The notes beneath the pieces are model-generated. The model saw nothing but the letters and a program-made list of their open reading frames with translations, was not told the DNA's origin and made no database searches. Made by a program: the position numbers and the translations under genes. Positions 46,673 to 55,819 of a stretch of 64,000 nt of DNA are shown here, in pieces (positions within the stretch are counted from its first letter, which is position 1; each line of letters begins with the position of its first letter). The DNA lies in the NCBI GenBank assembly GCA_030148665.1, contig JASBSZ010000005.1:1-64000 (forward strand), in the 5' to 3' direction. The DNA comes from Alphaproteobacteria bacterium. GTDB lineage: Bacteria; Pseudomonadota; Alphaproteobacteria; Rhodobacterales; Rhodobacteraceae.

Positions 46673-47128
46673 TCATGCAACCGAGAACAGCGCCTGTTTG
46701 CTCATCGCGCCGGGTACGATGGTGATGGGGATCGGCATGGTCCCCGAATGGCGCAGGAAATAGGTCACCAACGGGCCGGGGCCGTCCTTTCCGGTGCCGG
46801 CACCCAGAACCAGAACGCCGATGTCCGGGTTGTCCTGGATGAAATCCACGATTTCCGATTCGGGCTTGCCCTCGCGGATCTCGAGCTCGGGCGTGATGCC
46901 CTCTTCCTCCTGCATCAGCTTGGAGAATATCTTGAAATGTTCCTCGATGCGTTCACGCGCCTCTTCGCGCATGATGTTGGCAACACCGATCCAGTGGTTG
47001 AACTCCTCAGGGGGGATCACCGCCAGGATGACCACGCCTCCGCCGGTATGCGCCGCGCGCATTGCGGCGAAACGCATTGCGTTCAGACATTCGGTCGTAT
47101 TGTCCAGAATGACCAGAAACTTGCGCAT
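46673..47128 (-). CDS. Universal stress protein (UspA family)
   Basis: 151 residues from ATG 47128 (MRKFLVILDNTTECLNAMRF). The fold's ATP-binding end GAGTGKDGPGPLVTYFLRHS matches the G-x2-G-x9-G-[ST] type of nucleotide-binding USPs only loosely; IGVLVLGAG precedes it. It is a small soluble stress protein of unknown target. The longer frame from 47176 adds non-conserved residues. It lies between nfuA and the aminotransferase on the same strand, with separate gaps of 107 and 99 bases. Confidence 0.85.
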   Translation of the reverse strand: MRKFLVILDNTTECLNAMRFAAMRAAHTGGGVVILAVIPPEEFNHWIGVANIMREEARERIEEHFKIFSKLMQEEEGITPELEIREGKPESEIVDFIQDNPDIGVLVLGAGTGKDGPGPLVTYFLRHSGTMPIPITIVPGAMSKQALFSVA

Positions 47129-47227
47129 GTTGTCCCCCGGAAGGCCCTGTTGTCGGATCACGGGATCATCGCCCAAAGCACGCGCCGACGCAAGCCAAGC
47201 CTGCGGTGGTGCGACATGAATGCCCCA

Positions 47228-48106
47228 TCACCGCCCGATGTCGCTGCCCGTGGAATGGGCCCAGTCCCAGTACAACTCGCGCGCAAGCCGGGTCACGGGG
47301 CCGATCTGGTAATGCACATCGTCAAACTGCGTGACCGGGGTTACCTTGGACATGTTGCCGGAAAGGAAAATCTCGTCGGCCTTGCGGAAATCGTCGAATG
47401 TCAGCACGGTTTCGTGCACGACCTTGCCCGCCGCGCGCAGCAGCCTGATATGGCGCGCCCGCGTGATGCCCGCCAGAAAGGTGCCATTGGCGACAGGGGT
47501 GAAAACCTCGCCGTCACGCACCATGAACACGTTGGCCGAGGCCGTCTCTGCCACATTGCCCAGCGCATCGGCCACCAGCGCATTGCCAAACCCCTTGTCA
47601 CGGGCCTCGCGCAGCATGCGGGCATTGTTGGGATACAGACAACCCGCCTTGGCATTGACCACCGCATCCGACAGGACCGGGCGGTGATAGCGGGTCGTTG
47701 TCAGCGTGGTCGCGGCCTCGGGCGCGGCCATGGGGTATTCTTCCAGCGTCACGCAGAAACCGGTGCTGTCCTCAAGCGGCACGATGCCGGCCAGACCGCT
47801 GTCGATTCCCCAATACATGGGCCGGATATAGACGGCGGCGTCGGGGGCAAACATCTCCAGCCCCTCGCGCACGATCTCGACGATCTCGTCGGCCTCGTGG
47901 GTGGGGGTGAGCCCCAGCGCGCGGGCCGAGCGGTTGACCCGCTCCATATGGGCCAGCAGATCGGGTGCCACGCCCTCGAATCGGCGCGCGCCGTCAAACA
48001 CGGTCGAGCCCAGCCACGCCCCATGATCGGCCGAGCGCATCACCGGCACATTGCCCCGATGCCAGCTGCCTTCGAACCAGGTGCAGATATTTTCGCTGAT
48101 CGCCAT
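47228..48106 (-). CDS. Class IV aminotransferase (branched-chain amino acid type)
   Basis: 292 residues from ATG 48106 (MAISENICTWFEGSWHRGN). The fold-type IV layout shows YIRPMYWGID near residue 92, VNAKAGCLYPNN near residue 147 with the PLP lysine, and ADALGNVAETASANVFMV near residue 178. The family includes IlvE, D-amino-acid transaminase and aminodeoxychorismate lyase; length and the YWG segment favour a branched-chain type but the substrate is not certain. An upstream in-frame methionine (48379) runs through repeat C and was rejected. Confidence 0.88.
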   Translation of the reverse strand: MAISENICTWFEGSWHRGNVPVMRSADHGAWLGSTVFDGARRFEGVAPDLLAHMERVNRSARALGLTPTHEADEIVEIVREGLEMFAPDAAVYIRPMYWGIDSGLAGIVPLEDSTGFCVTLEEYPMAAPEAATTLTTTRYHRPVLSDAVVNAKAGCLYPNNARMLREARDKGFGNALVADALGNVAETASANVFMVRDGEVFTPVANGTFLAGITRARHIRLLRAAGKVVHETVLTFDDFRKADEIFLSGNMSKVTPVTQFDDVHYQIGPVTRLARELYWDWAHSTGSDIGR

Positions 48107-48203
48107 GATGCCGCTCCCTTGCCATTTCCGGCGGCATCTAATCACCGCCCGCCAACAAGGTCCAGAGGGGATGGGCGCCGCCGCGCCAATCACCCGACGT
48201 CGC

Positions 48204-48259
48204 TTCTTCTTTGCCCAAATACTCCGGGGGAGTCGCGCAGCGACGGGGGCAGCGCCCCC
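48204..48259. repeat. Hairpin repeat (family C), copy 2, after trpS
   Basis: TTCTTCTTTGCCCAAATACTCC leads into GTCGCGCAGCGAC and GGGGGC-AGC-GCCCCC, the same elements as the 50103 copy but reversed. It starts one base after the trpS stop and is most probably its terminator. Confidence 0.85.
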
Positions 48260-48260
48260 G

Positions 48261-49301
48261 CTATACCTGCCGCGAGCGCACCATGCCGATGATGTCGAAG
48301 GTGCGTTCCAGTATCGGGTTGGCAATCGCCGCCGCCCGGTCGGCGCCATCGCCAAGGATGCGGTCGATCTCGGCCACATCCGCCATCAGCCGGTTCATCT
48401 CCTCGTTGATGGGGGAAAGAACCGACACCGCCAGATCGGCAAGTTTCGGCTTGAACTGCCCGAACTGGGCGCCGGCGAACTCGGCAATCACGTCATCGGG
48501 CGTCCGCCCCGACAGCCCGGCATAGATATTCACCAGATTGCGCGCCTCGGGCCGGCCTTCGAGGCCGTCGAGCGAGTCGGGCAGGGGTTCCGGGTCGGTC
48601 TTGGCCTTGCGGATCTTTTTCGCGATCGTGTCGGCATCATCGGTCAGGTTGATGCGGCTCATCTCCGAGGGGTCGGATTTCGACATCTTCTTGGTGCCGT
48701 CGCGCAGGCTCATCACGCGGGTTGCCGCGCCTTCGATCACGGGTTCGGTGATCGGGAACCAGTCCACCTTGTAGTCGTGGTTGAATTTTTCGGCGATGTC
48801 GCGGGTCAGCTCCAGATGCTGTTTCTGGTCCTCGCCCACCGGCACATGGGTTGCGTGATAGACCAGGATGTCGGCGGCCATCAGGTTGGGATAGGCAAAC
48901 AGGCCGACACTGGCGGCCTCGCGGTTCTTGCCGGCCTTGTCCTTGAACTGGGTCATCCGGTTCAGCCAGCCCATGCGGGCGACGCAGTTGAACACCCAGC
49001 CCAGCTCGGCATGGGCCGAAACCTGGCTCTGGTTGAACAGGATCGACTTCTTCGGGTCCAGCCCCGAGGCGATGAACCCCGCCGCCAGTTCGCGCGTGGC
49101 GTGGCGCAGGGCGTCGGGGTCTTGCCAGACGGTGATTGCGTGCAGATCGACCATGCAATAGATGGTTTCGATGCCCGATTCCTGCATCTCGACAAAGCGC
49201 CTGATGGCGCCGAGATAGTTCCCCAGCGTCAGATGGCCGCTGGGCTGGATGCCGGAAAAGACCCGCGGTGTGTGGACCACCGCGTTCGTCTGGTCGGTCA
49301 T
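48261..49301 (-). CDS. trpS: Tryptophan--tRNA ligase
   Basis: 346 residues, the normal bacterial length. The HIGH-type motif appears as [11 protein letters not shown] (residues 21-31), KKMSKSDPS is the class I KMSKS loop near residue 205, and MVDLHAIT lies between. It charges tRNA-Trp in the cytoplasm. The ATG at 49301 gives the expected N-terminus. The gene is divergent from the rhomboid-like gene, and repeat C immediately follows its stop. Confidence 0.96.
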   Translation of the reverse strand: MTDQTNAVVHTPRVFSGIQPSGHLTLGNYLGAIRRFVEMQESGIETIYCMVDLHAITVWQDPDALRHATRELAAGFIASGLDPKKSILFNQSQVSAHAELGWVFNCVARMGWLNRMTQFKDKAGKNREAASVGLFAYPNLMAADILVYHATHVPVGEDQKQHLELTRDIAEKFNHDYKVDWFPITEPVIEGAATRVMSLRDGTKKMSKSDPSEMSRINLTDDADTIAKKIRKAKTDPEPLPDSLDGLEGRPEARNLVNIYAGLSGRTPDDVIAEFAGAQFGQFKPKLADLAVSVLSPINEEMNRLMADVAEIDRILGDGADRAAAIANPILERTFDIIGMVRSRQV

Positions 49302-49394
49302 GATCGTCTCCTGTCTGGACTTGTTGGCTGGGCTGCCTTATCGCTTGCAGCCCAATGCCCGTCAACCCGGTGACCATCAGGACGGAACCAAGCG

Positions 49395-50093
49395 ATGTAT
49401 CACGACAATCTGAACGCCCCGCCCGTAAATCCGTTGCCGCCAGCGGTGGTGGTGGTGACGCTGGCCCTGGCCGCGCCCGAGCTGATCCTGCAGGCGGCCG
49501 ACAGGGGGTTCCTCGGGGGGCCGGCCGGGATCGGCTGGCGGGTGGATGCGATCACCAGCTATGGTTTTTTCGATGCGATATTCGACTGGATGCTGCAGAC
49601 CGGGCAGTTCCCGGCCGAGCATCTGCTGCGTTTCGTATCCTACGCATTCGTGCATGGCGGGCTGGGCCATGCCGCCTTTGCCATCGTGCTGACACTGGCG
49701 ATCGGCAAGATGGTGGCCGAGGCCTTTTCCCAGATCGCTTTCCTGACGATCTTTTTCGCCAGCACCATTGTCGGGGCACTGGCCTATGGGGTGTTCCTGC
49801 ACAGCAATCAGCCGCTGATCGGGGCCTATCCGCCGGCCTACGGTCTGATCGGGGGGATGAGCTATATCCTGTGGGTCAGGGCGCGTATCGAGGGAACCAG
49901 CCAGTGGCGGGCCTTTTCGCTGATCGCCTTTCTGCTGGGGATTCAGGTTTTCTTTGGTCTGGTGTTCGGGGGCGGCAATGAATGGGTGGCCGACCTGGCC
50001 GGATTCGCAACCGGATTCGCGTTATCGATCTTTCTGGCGCCCGGTGGGGCGGGGCGGTTGATGGAGGCGTTGGAGCGCGTGCGCAGGCGTTAG
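49395..50093 (+). CDS. Rhomboid-fold membrane protein lacking the catalytic dyad
   Basis: 232 residues with about six membrane helices. VSYAFVHGGLGH near residue 81 is the first rhomboid signature. Where the catalytic serine motif GxSG should be, the sequence is GAYPPAYGLIGG (residues 143-154), so there is no serine; where the catalytic histidine should be, DLAGF holds D200. Both catalytic residues are therefore missing. I recall similar Rhodobacterales relatives, so it is likely a conserved pseudo-protease with a binding or scaffold role. It lies convergently with murJ, separated by repeat C. Confidence 0.82.
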   Translation: MYHDNLNAPPVNPLPPAVVVVTLALAAPELILQAADRGFLGGPAGIGWRVDAITSYGFFDAIFDWMLQTGQFPAEHLLRFVSYAFVHGGLGHAAFAIVLTLAIGKMVAEAFSQIAFLTIFFASTIVGALAYGVFLHSNQPLIGAYPPAYGLIGGMSYILWVRARIEGTSQWRAFSLIAFLLGIQVFFGLVFGGGNEWVADLAGFATGFALSIFLAPGGAGRLMEALERVRRR

Positions 50094-50102
50094 ACGGCCA
50101 AG

Positions 50103-50159
50103 GGGGGCGCTGCCCCCGTCGCTGCGCGACTCCCCCGGCGTATTTGGGCAAAGAAGAAG
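50103..50159. repeat. Hairpin repeat (family C), copy 3, between rhomboid-like gene and murJ
   Basis: GGGGGC-GCT-GCCCCC (50103-50117) and GTCGCTGCGCGAC, then CCCCCGGCGTATTTGGGCAAAGAAGAAG. It ends at the base before the murJ stop codon. It lies between convergent genes and should terminate both. Confidence 0.88.
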
Positions 50160-51704
50160 CTATGTGCGCCTGAATGCGCGGCGCAGCTGTTTGCGGTCGA
50201 TGGCACCGGTTGCCAGTGCGGCGGCGGCGTAGATCGCGATGCCGCCGCCCACCAGCAGGGCCAGCGCGCCATAGCGCAGGCCAGCCTCGGCCAGCCAGGG
50301 CGCCAGCCAGCGCGCCATCAGCCACAGAGCGGCCCCCATGATGGCCGAGGCCAGCAGGATGCGGGGCAGCGCGCGTTTCAGGCGGCTGTCGATGCGCGCG
50401 GCGTCGCCCATCTGGCGCGAGCCGCGCCACAGCAGCAGCACCATCGCCCAGCCCGCAAGCGTGGTGCCGATGGCGGATGCGAGAAAGCCGACGACCCCCA
50501 TCAGGCCGATGGCCAGCGCCGCGTTCACGATCATTGCCACCACCGCATAGCGGAACGGGCTGCGTGTGTCCTCGCGGGCGAAATACAGCGGTTGCAGCAC
50601 CTTTTGCAGCACGAATGACGGCAGGCCCAGCCCGTATATGGCCAGCGCGCTGGCGGTCATGGTGGCATCGTGGGCGTCAAAGGCCCCGCGCATGAACAGC
50701 ACCGAAACCAGGGGCGCCGGGATCACCACCAGCGCGACCGCTGCCGGCAGGGTCAGGGCCAGCGAAAACTCGGCCGCGCGGTTGACGGCATCGCGCCCGC
50801 CCGCGTCGTCGCCTGCGCGCAGCTTGCGGGAAAGGTCGGGCAGCAGCACCACACCGATGGCGATGCCCACCACCCCCAGCGGCAGCTGGTACAGCCGGTC
50901 GGCATAGTTCAGCCAGGCAATGGCGCCGTCGAAAAAGCTGGCGACCTGGCGGCCGACTAGCAGGTTGATCTGGACGACGCCCCCTGCAAGGGCGGCAGGC
51001 GCAGCGATGATCGCGAGGCGTTTCAGCTCGGGCGTCAGGCGCGGGCGGCGCGGGCGCAGGTGCAGCCCCTCGCGCGCCGCCGCCCACCACACCAGGGCCA
51101 GCTGCGCGATGCCGGCAAGCGGCACGGTCCAGACCAGCGTCGTGCCGATATCCCGGCCGAGCATTGCCGCCAGCGCCATGCCCGCGATGAACAGCACGTT
51201 CAGCAGAACCGGCGCCGCCGCCGCGACCCAGAACCGGCCCATGGCGTTCAGCGCGCCGGAAATCAGCGCCGCCAGCGAGATGAACAGGATATAGGGAAAA
51301 GCGATGCGCCCGAAATGCACCGCCAGGTCGAAACGGTTGTCCCGGGTGAAGCCGCTGGCCATGGCCAGCACCAGCCAGGGCATGAACAGCTGCGCAAGCA
51401 GGGTCAGCGCCAGCAGGATCGTCGTCAGCCCCGACAGCGCGTCGCGGGCGAATTCGCCGGCGTCCTCGCCTGCCTCGAGCTTTTTGGAAAACATCGGCAC
51501 GAAGGCCATGTTGAAGGCGCCTTCGGCAAAGAAGCGGCGGAACATGTTGGGCAGGCTAAAGGCGATCAGAAAGGCCTCGGCCACGGGGCCTGCGCCCAGA
51601 AAGGCGGCGATCATGATGTCGCGGGCAAAACCCATGATGCGGCTGAGCAATGTCCAGCCGCCGACCGTGAAGAACCCCGAGATCAGGCGGATGGGGCGGC
51701 TCAT
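50160..51704 (-). CDS. murJ: Lipid II flippase MurJ
   Basis: 514 residues with about 14 membrane helices of the MOP/MVF fold. GGWTLLSRIMGFARDIMIAAFLG near residue 15 and the FRRFFAEGAFNMAFVP stretch near residue 55 hold the conserved charged residues in the lipid II cavity. It flips lipid II across the inner membrane for peptidoglycan synthesis. The ATG overlaps the glnD stop (ATGA); it is the end of the LppC-glnD-murJ run. Its own stop codon abuts repeat C. Confidence 0.94.
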   Translation of the reverse strand: MSRPIRLISGFFTVGGWTLLSRIMGFARDIMIAAFLGAGPVAEAFLIAFSLPNMFRRFFAEGAFNMAFVPMFSKKLEAGEDAGEFARDALSGLTTILLALTLLAQLFMPWLVLAMASGFTRDNRFDLAVHFGRIAFPYILFISLAALISGALNAMGRFWVAAAAPVLLNVLFIAGMALAAMLGRDIGTTLVWTVPLAGIAQLALVWWAAAREGLHLRPRRPRLTPELKRLAIIAAPAALAGGVVQINLLVGRQVASFFDGAIAWLNYADRLYQLPLGVVGIAIGVVLLPDLSRKLRAGDDAGGRDAVNRAAEFSLALTLPAAVALVVIPAPLVSVLFMRGAFDAHDATMTASALAIYGLGLPSFVLQKVLQPLYFAREDTRSPFRYAVVAMIVNAALAIGLMGVVGFLASAIGTTLAGWAMVLLLWRGSRQMGDAARIDSRLKRALPRILLASAIMGAALWLMARWLAPWLAEAGLRYGALALLVGGGIAIYAAAALATGAIDRKQLRRAFRRT

Positions 51705-54541
51705 GGGGCCATGGCCCCTTTGGCCCCGCGCTCGATGGCCTCGATCAGGCGCCGTTTCAGGGTGTCGCGCTTGTGTTTCGAATGCAGTTTCAGGCCGAAC
51801 ATGTCTTTCACATAGAACACGTCCACCGCCTGCACGCCATAGGTCGCGATAACGGCGCTGGCGATATAGATGTTGTTGGCGCTGATGGTGCGCGTCAGGT
51901 CGTACAGCAGGCCGGGGCGGTCGCGGGTATCGACCTCGATGATGGTGTAGATGTCCGAGCCTTCATTGTCGAAGGTGATCTCGGTGGGTACGATGAAATC
52001 GCGCTCGCGCTTGCGGATGCGGTCGCGGTCCTTCAGGGCGTCGCGGGCCACGACCTCGCCCCTGAGCGCCTTGGCGACCATGTTTTCCAGCCGCTTGATG
52101 CGCGATTTCTCGTAGGCCTGTCCGCGCCCGTCCTGCAGCCAGAACACGGCGGTCGCGAAACCGTCGGACGAGGTATAGGTCTTGGCATCGACCACATTGG
52201 CCCCGACCAGCGCCAGCGCGCCGGCGAGGCGGGAAAATATGCCGGGGTGGTCTTCCAGCGCGAAACAGGCGCGGGTGGCGTCGCGGGTGCTGTCCTGCTT
52301 GAAGTCCGACAGGATCTCGCCCGGCTTCAGGCGGTCCAGAAGGTGGGCAAAGATGACCTGTGTTTCGGTGTCCAGACCCTGCCAGAACGGGTCGTAATGG
52401 CGTTCCAGCTCCCGCAGCACCTTTTCGGGCGGCCAGTCCTTCATCGCCGCGCAGAAGGCATTGCGTGCATCATCGATGCGCCGCGCGCGGGTGGTGAAAT
52501 CGTCGATCCCGCTGGTCAGCGCCTCGCGGGTAGAGTGGTAGAGGTCGCGCAGCAGCTGGGCCTTCCAGTTGTTCCACACGCCGGGGCCGACGCCGCGGAT
52601 GTCGCAGACCGTCAGCACCAGCAGCAGTTTCAGCCGCGTGCGGCTTTGCACCAGACGGGCGAAATCGCGCACCGTGCGCGGATCCGACAGGTCGCGCTTT
52701 TGCGCCACGTCCGACATCAGCAGATGGTGGCGCACCAGCCAGACCACGGTTTCCGTTTCGGCGGCATCCAGCCCCAGCCGCGGGCACAGCTGCGCGGCGA
52801 TCTCGGCCCCCTTGACCGAGTGGTCCTCTTTCCGGCCCTTGGCGATGTCGTGCAGCAGCAGCGCGGCATAGAGGACGCGCCGGTTGATTCCCTCTTTCAG
52901 GATGCCCGAGGCCACCGGGTGATCCCCGACCAGTTCGCCGTCCTCGATACGGGCAAGGATGGCGATGCACTGGATGGTGTGTTCGTCCACCGTGTACTGG
53001 TGATACATGTTGAACTGCATCATGGCGACGATGGGCTGGAAATCGGGGATGAAGGCGCCCAGCACGCCCAGCTCGTTCATCCGGCGCAGGCCGCGTTCGG
53101 GGTTGCCGTAATCCAGCAGGATCGACAGGAAGATGCGGTTGGCCTCGGGATTGGCGCGCAGATCGTCGTCGATCAGGTGCAGATTGGCGGCGACCAGGCG
53201 CATGACGTCGGGGTGCAGCAGGTAGTGCGTGCGCAGGCCCTCCTGAAAGACGCGCAGCATGTTCACCGGATCGGAGAGGAACTTTTCCTCGTCCGCGATG
53301 GTCAGGCGACCCTGTTCCAGCCTGTAGCCCGAGGCCAGGCGCGTCGTCAGGCGGTGGCGTGCCCGCGACAGACGTTCGCCCATGCCTGGGTGGCGCTTGA
53401 CATGGCGGGCCTCGAGCGCGGTCAGAAAGATGCGGGTCAGCTCGCCCACGCGGGTGGCGTGGCGGAAATAGTCCTGCATGAAATGTTCCACCGCGCGGCG
53501 GCCGTCGCGGTCGCGATAGCCCAGGATTTCGGCGATCTCGACCTCGGCGTCGAACGTCATCTGTTCGGTTGCCCGCCCCGAGATCAGGTGCAGGTGGCAG
53601 CGTACCGTCCACAGGAATTCCTCGGCGCGGCGAAAGATCTCGTATTCGGCGGGAGTGAACATGCCGAGGCTGACCAGCTCGCGCGGGTCGCCGGCGCGGT
53701 GCAGGTACTTGGCGATCCAGAACAGCGATTGCAGGTCGCGCAGGCCGCCCTTGCCCTCCTTGACGTTGGGTTCGACCATGTAGCGCTGGCCGCCCTGCTG
53801 TTTGTGACGCTTGGCACGTTCTTCCAGCTTGGCCTCGATGAATTCGGGGCCGGTATCCTTGAACAGACGGCTCCAGAGCTTTTCTTCCAGCTCGTCTGCC
53901 AGGGCCCGATCGCCACCGAGAAAACGCGATTCCAGCAGCGCCGTGCGGATGGTGTAATCCTCGCGTCCCAGGCGGATGCAGTCGCCGGGGCTGCGGGTTG
54001 CGTGCCCGATCTTGAGGCGCAGGTCCCACAGGATGTAAAGCATGGTTTCGGCCACGCTTTCGGCCCAGGGCGAACGCTTGTGCGGCACCAGGAAAAGCAG
54101 GTCCACATCGGAATAGGGGGCCATTTCGGCGCGTCCGTAGCCGCCGACGGCCAGCACCGCCAGACGCTCGGCCTGGGTCGGGTTGGCCAGGGGGTGGATA
54201 TGGGTCGTGGTGGCGCGCAGGACCTCGTTCACGACGCCGTCGGTCAGGAACGTGTATGACCGCAGCACCCGGCGGCTGTCGCGCGGCCGGGCGCGGTAGC
54301 TGTCCGAGACGGCGTCAAAACCCTCGCGCCAGGCCGTCTTGAGCACCCGCACGATTGCCGCCCGCATGTCCTGGGCGCTGTCGGCTGCCTCGATTTCGGC
54401 ATCGACCTTGCGTCTGATCGCACCGGCATCGAATATCCGGTCGGGCGGCAGGATCAGCCCTTCCTCCCCGTCAGGGGATGCCCCTTGGGGTGCTGTGGCT
54501 GGCTTGCCTGCAGAGGCGGGCGTTGCGGCGTCGGGCTTCAC
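51701..54541 (-). CDS. glnD: [Protein-PII] uridylyltransferase/uridylyl-removing enzyme GlnD
   Basis: 946 residues from the GTG at 54541. GGYGRAEMAPYSDVDLLFL (residue 133 on) is the nucleotidyltransferase motif with the metal-binding aspartates D145 and D147, HDIAKGR near residue 600 belongs to the HD uridylyl-removing domain, and two ACT domains occupy the last 190 residues. It senses glutamine and modifies PII. No methionine codon lies near the start; GTG at 54541, four bases after the LppC stop, is the only choice matching the tight packing. The next in-frame methionine would cut into the conserved region. Confidence 0.93.
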   Translation of the reverse strand: MKPDAATPASAGKPATAPQGASPDGEEGLILPPDRIFDAGAIRRKVDAEIEAADSAQDMRAAIVRVLKTAWREGFDAVSDSYRARPRDSRRVLRSYTFLTDGVVNEVLRATTTHIHPLANPTQAERLAVLAVGGYGRAEMAPYSDVDLLFLVPHKRSPWAESVAETMLYILWDLRLKIGHATRSPGDCIRLGREDYTIRTALLESRFLGGDRALADELEEKLWSRLFKDTGPEFIEAKLEERAKRHKQQGGQRYMVEPNVKEGKGGLRDLQSLFWIAKYLHRAGDPRELVSLGMFTPAEYEIFRRAEEFLWTVRCHLHLISGRATEQMTFDAEVEIAEILGYRDRDGRRAVEHFMQDYFRHATRVGELTRIFLTALEARHVKRHPGMGERLSRARHRLTTRLASGYRLEQGRLTIADEEKFLSDPVNMLRVFQEGLRTHYLLHPDVMRLVAANLHLIDDDLRANPEANRIFLSILLDYGNPERGLRRMNELGVLGAFIPDFQPIVAMMQFNMYHQYTVDEHTIQCIAILARIEDGELVGDHPVASGILKEGINRRVLYAALLLHDIAKGRKEDHSVKGAEIAAQLCPRLGLDAAETETVVWLVRHHLLMSDVAQKRDLSDPRTVRDFARLVQSRTRLKLLLVLTVCDIRGVGPGVWNNWKAQLLRDLYHSTREALTSGIDDFTTRARRIDDARNAFCAAMKDWPPEKVLRELERHYDPFWQGLDTETQVIFAHLLDRLKPGEILSDFKQDSTRDATRACFALEDHPGIFSRLAGALALVGANVVDAKTYTSSDGFATAVFWLQDGRGQAYEKSRIKRLENMVAKALRGEVVARDALKDRDRIRKRERDFIVPTEITFDNEGSDIYTIIEVDTRDRPGLLYDLTRTISANNIYIASAVIATYGVQAVDVFYVKDMFGLKLHSKHKRDTLKRRLIEAIERGAKGAMAP

Positions 54542-54545
54542 GGAC

Positions 54546-55715
54546 TCAGAAGCCGGTCGTGTCAAAGCCGGTCGGTGCGGGATCAATGACCTGGACCTTC
54601 CTGTTGCGGATCTCGACCACGGCAAGCGCGCGCTCGTTGGTGCCGTCCGGCAACAGGCGGAAGACCCCGCCCACCCCGGCAAAGCCCGAGCTCTGGGTCA
54701 GGTTTCGCCGCGACAGGGCGTCGGCTCGTCCGGTGGCGATCAGGGCGCCGACCGCGGCCACTGCGTCATAGGCCAGGCTCGCCAGCGGGTGCGGCGGCTT
54801 GCCATAGGCCTGGGCGTAGCGCTGGCGGAAGGCGGCGTCGAGCGCCGGGTCGGGCAGGGTGAACCAGCCCCCCTGAAGCCCGCGCAACGAAAGGGTCTGG
54901 GTCGGGATGTCCCAGCGGGTCAGGCCCATGAACTTGACCTTTCGCGGATCGACCCCGTTTTCCGGCAGCAGCTGGGCCAGGATCGGCAGCGCGCCGGCGG
55001 TGTCGGCGGCAAAGATGATGGCGTTGGTGTCGGTATCCTTGACCTGGGTGGCGATTTCCTTGACCGCGTCGATCATGCCCTGCTGGGTGAACTTGTAGGC
55101 CGCCGCGCCGGTGAAGGTGGCGCCGGCGGCATTGACCGCGCCCTCGACCGCGGCGCGCCCGACCTGGCCGGTCAGGTTGTCGGCATGGACCACCATGATC
55201 CGGTCATAGCCCTGGGACATGGCATAACGCACCAGGCGGTTGGCGTTGTTGCGAAAGGTGTTGCCCAGGATAAAGACATTGCCACCGGCGATCTGGGGGT
55301 TGTTGGAAAAGGACAGCACCGTCAGGCCGCGCGCCCCCACCGCACGCCCGGCGGCATTGGCGGCATCGGCATAGACCGGGCCCAGGATGATCCGCGCCCC
55401 CTCGTTGGCGGCCTTGCTGGCGGCGTTTGCCGCGCCCTGTGCCGTTCCTTCGGTCGGATAGACGCGCAGGTCGATCCTGACCCCGCTCAGATCGTCCACG
55501 GCCATGCGCGCCGCGTTGGTCAGGCTGGTGGCGAGGATCTCGTTGTTGGGATCCTGCGAACCCTGCGGGACCAGCAGCGCCACCGGCACGCTGGCGCGGG
55601 TGTTGATCAGCGGGCCGCCCCCGCCGACATCCTGACAGCCGGCCAGTGCCAGCGCGGCCAGGCCGATGACAAGCAGCCGAATGGGCCGCAGGGCAGGCGG
55701 GAGGGTAAATGACAT
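54546..55715 (-). CDS. LppC-like penicillin-binding-protein activator lipoprotein
   Basis: 389 residues from ATG 55715, preceded by AGGAG. A signal peptide ends LALAGC (lipobox, cysteine at residue 27), followed by a type I periplasmic-binding-like fold (VPVALLVPQGSQDPNNE; RIILGPVYADAANAAG; IMVVHADN). The C-terminal half of LpoA (LppC) has this fold. It should be an outer-membrane lipoprotein that activates a class A PBP; the substrate-like pocket is not assigned. Overlap-close to glnD. Confidence 0.87.
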   Translation of the reverse strand: MSFTLPPALRPIRLLVIGLAALALAGCQDVGGGGPLINTRASVPVALLVPQGSQDPNNEILATSLTNAARMAVDDLSGVRIDLRVYPTEGTAQGAANAASKAANEGARIILGPVYADAANAAGRAVGARGLTVLSFSNNPQIAGGNVFILGNTFRNNANRLVRYAMSQGYDRIMVVHADNLTGQVGRAAVEGAVNAAGATFTGAAAYKFTQQGMIDAVKEIATQVKDTDTNAIIFAADTAGALPILAQLLPENGVDPRKVKFMGLTRWDIPTQTLSLRGLQGGWFTLPDPALDAAFRQRYAQAYGKPPHPLASLAYDAVAAVGALIATGRADALSRRNLTQSSGFAGVGGVFRLLPDGTNERALAVVEIRNRKVQVIDPAPTGFDTTGF

Positions 55716-55819
55716 CGTGAAAACGCTCCTATTTCGCTGGCCAGCCGAGTCCTGATTGTGCCAAAACCTAAAGAAAGCCGCGAGGCAAGTAAACGACCAG
55801 AAACGCCACGGGTGAAATC

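Noticed and set aside
51773-54259. An 828-codon open frame on the plus strand inside glnD
   Set aside because: Antisense shadow of glnD, whose motifs and length are complete; composition is typical of shadow frames.
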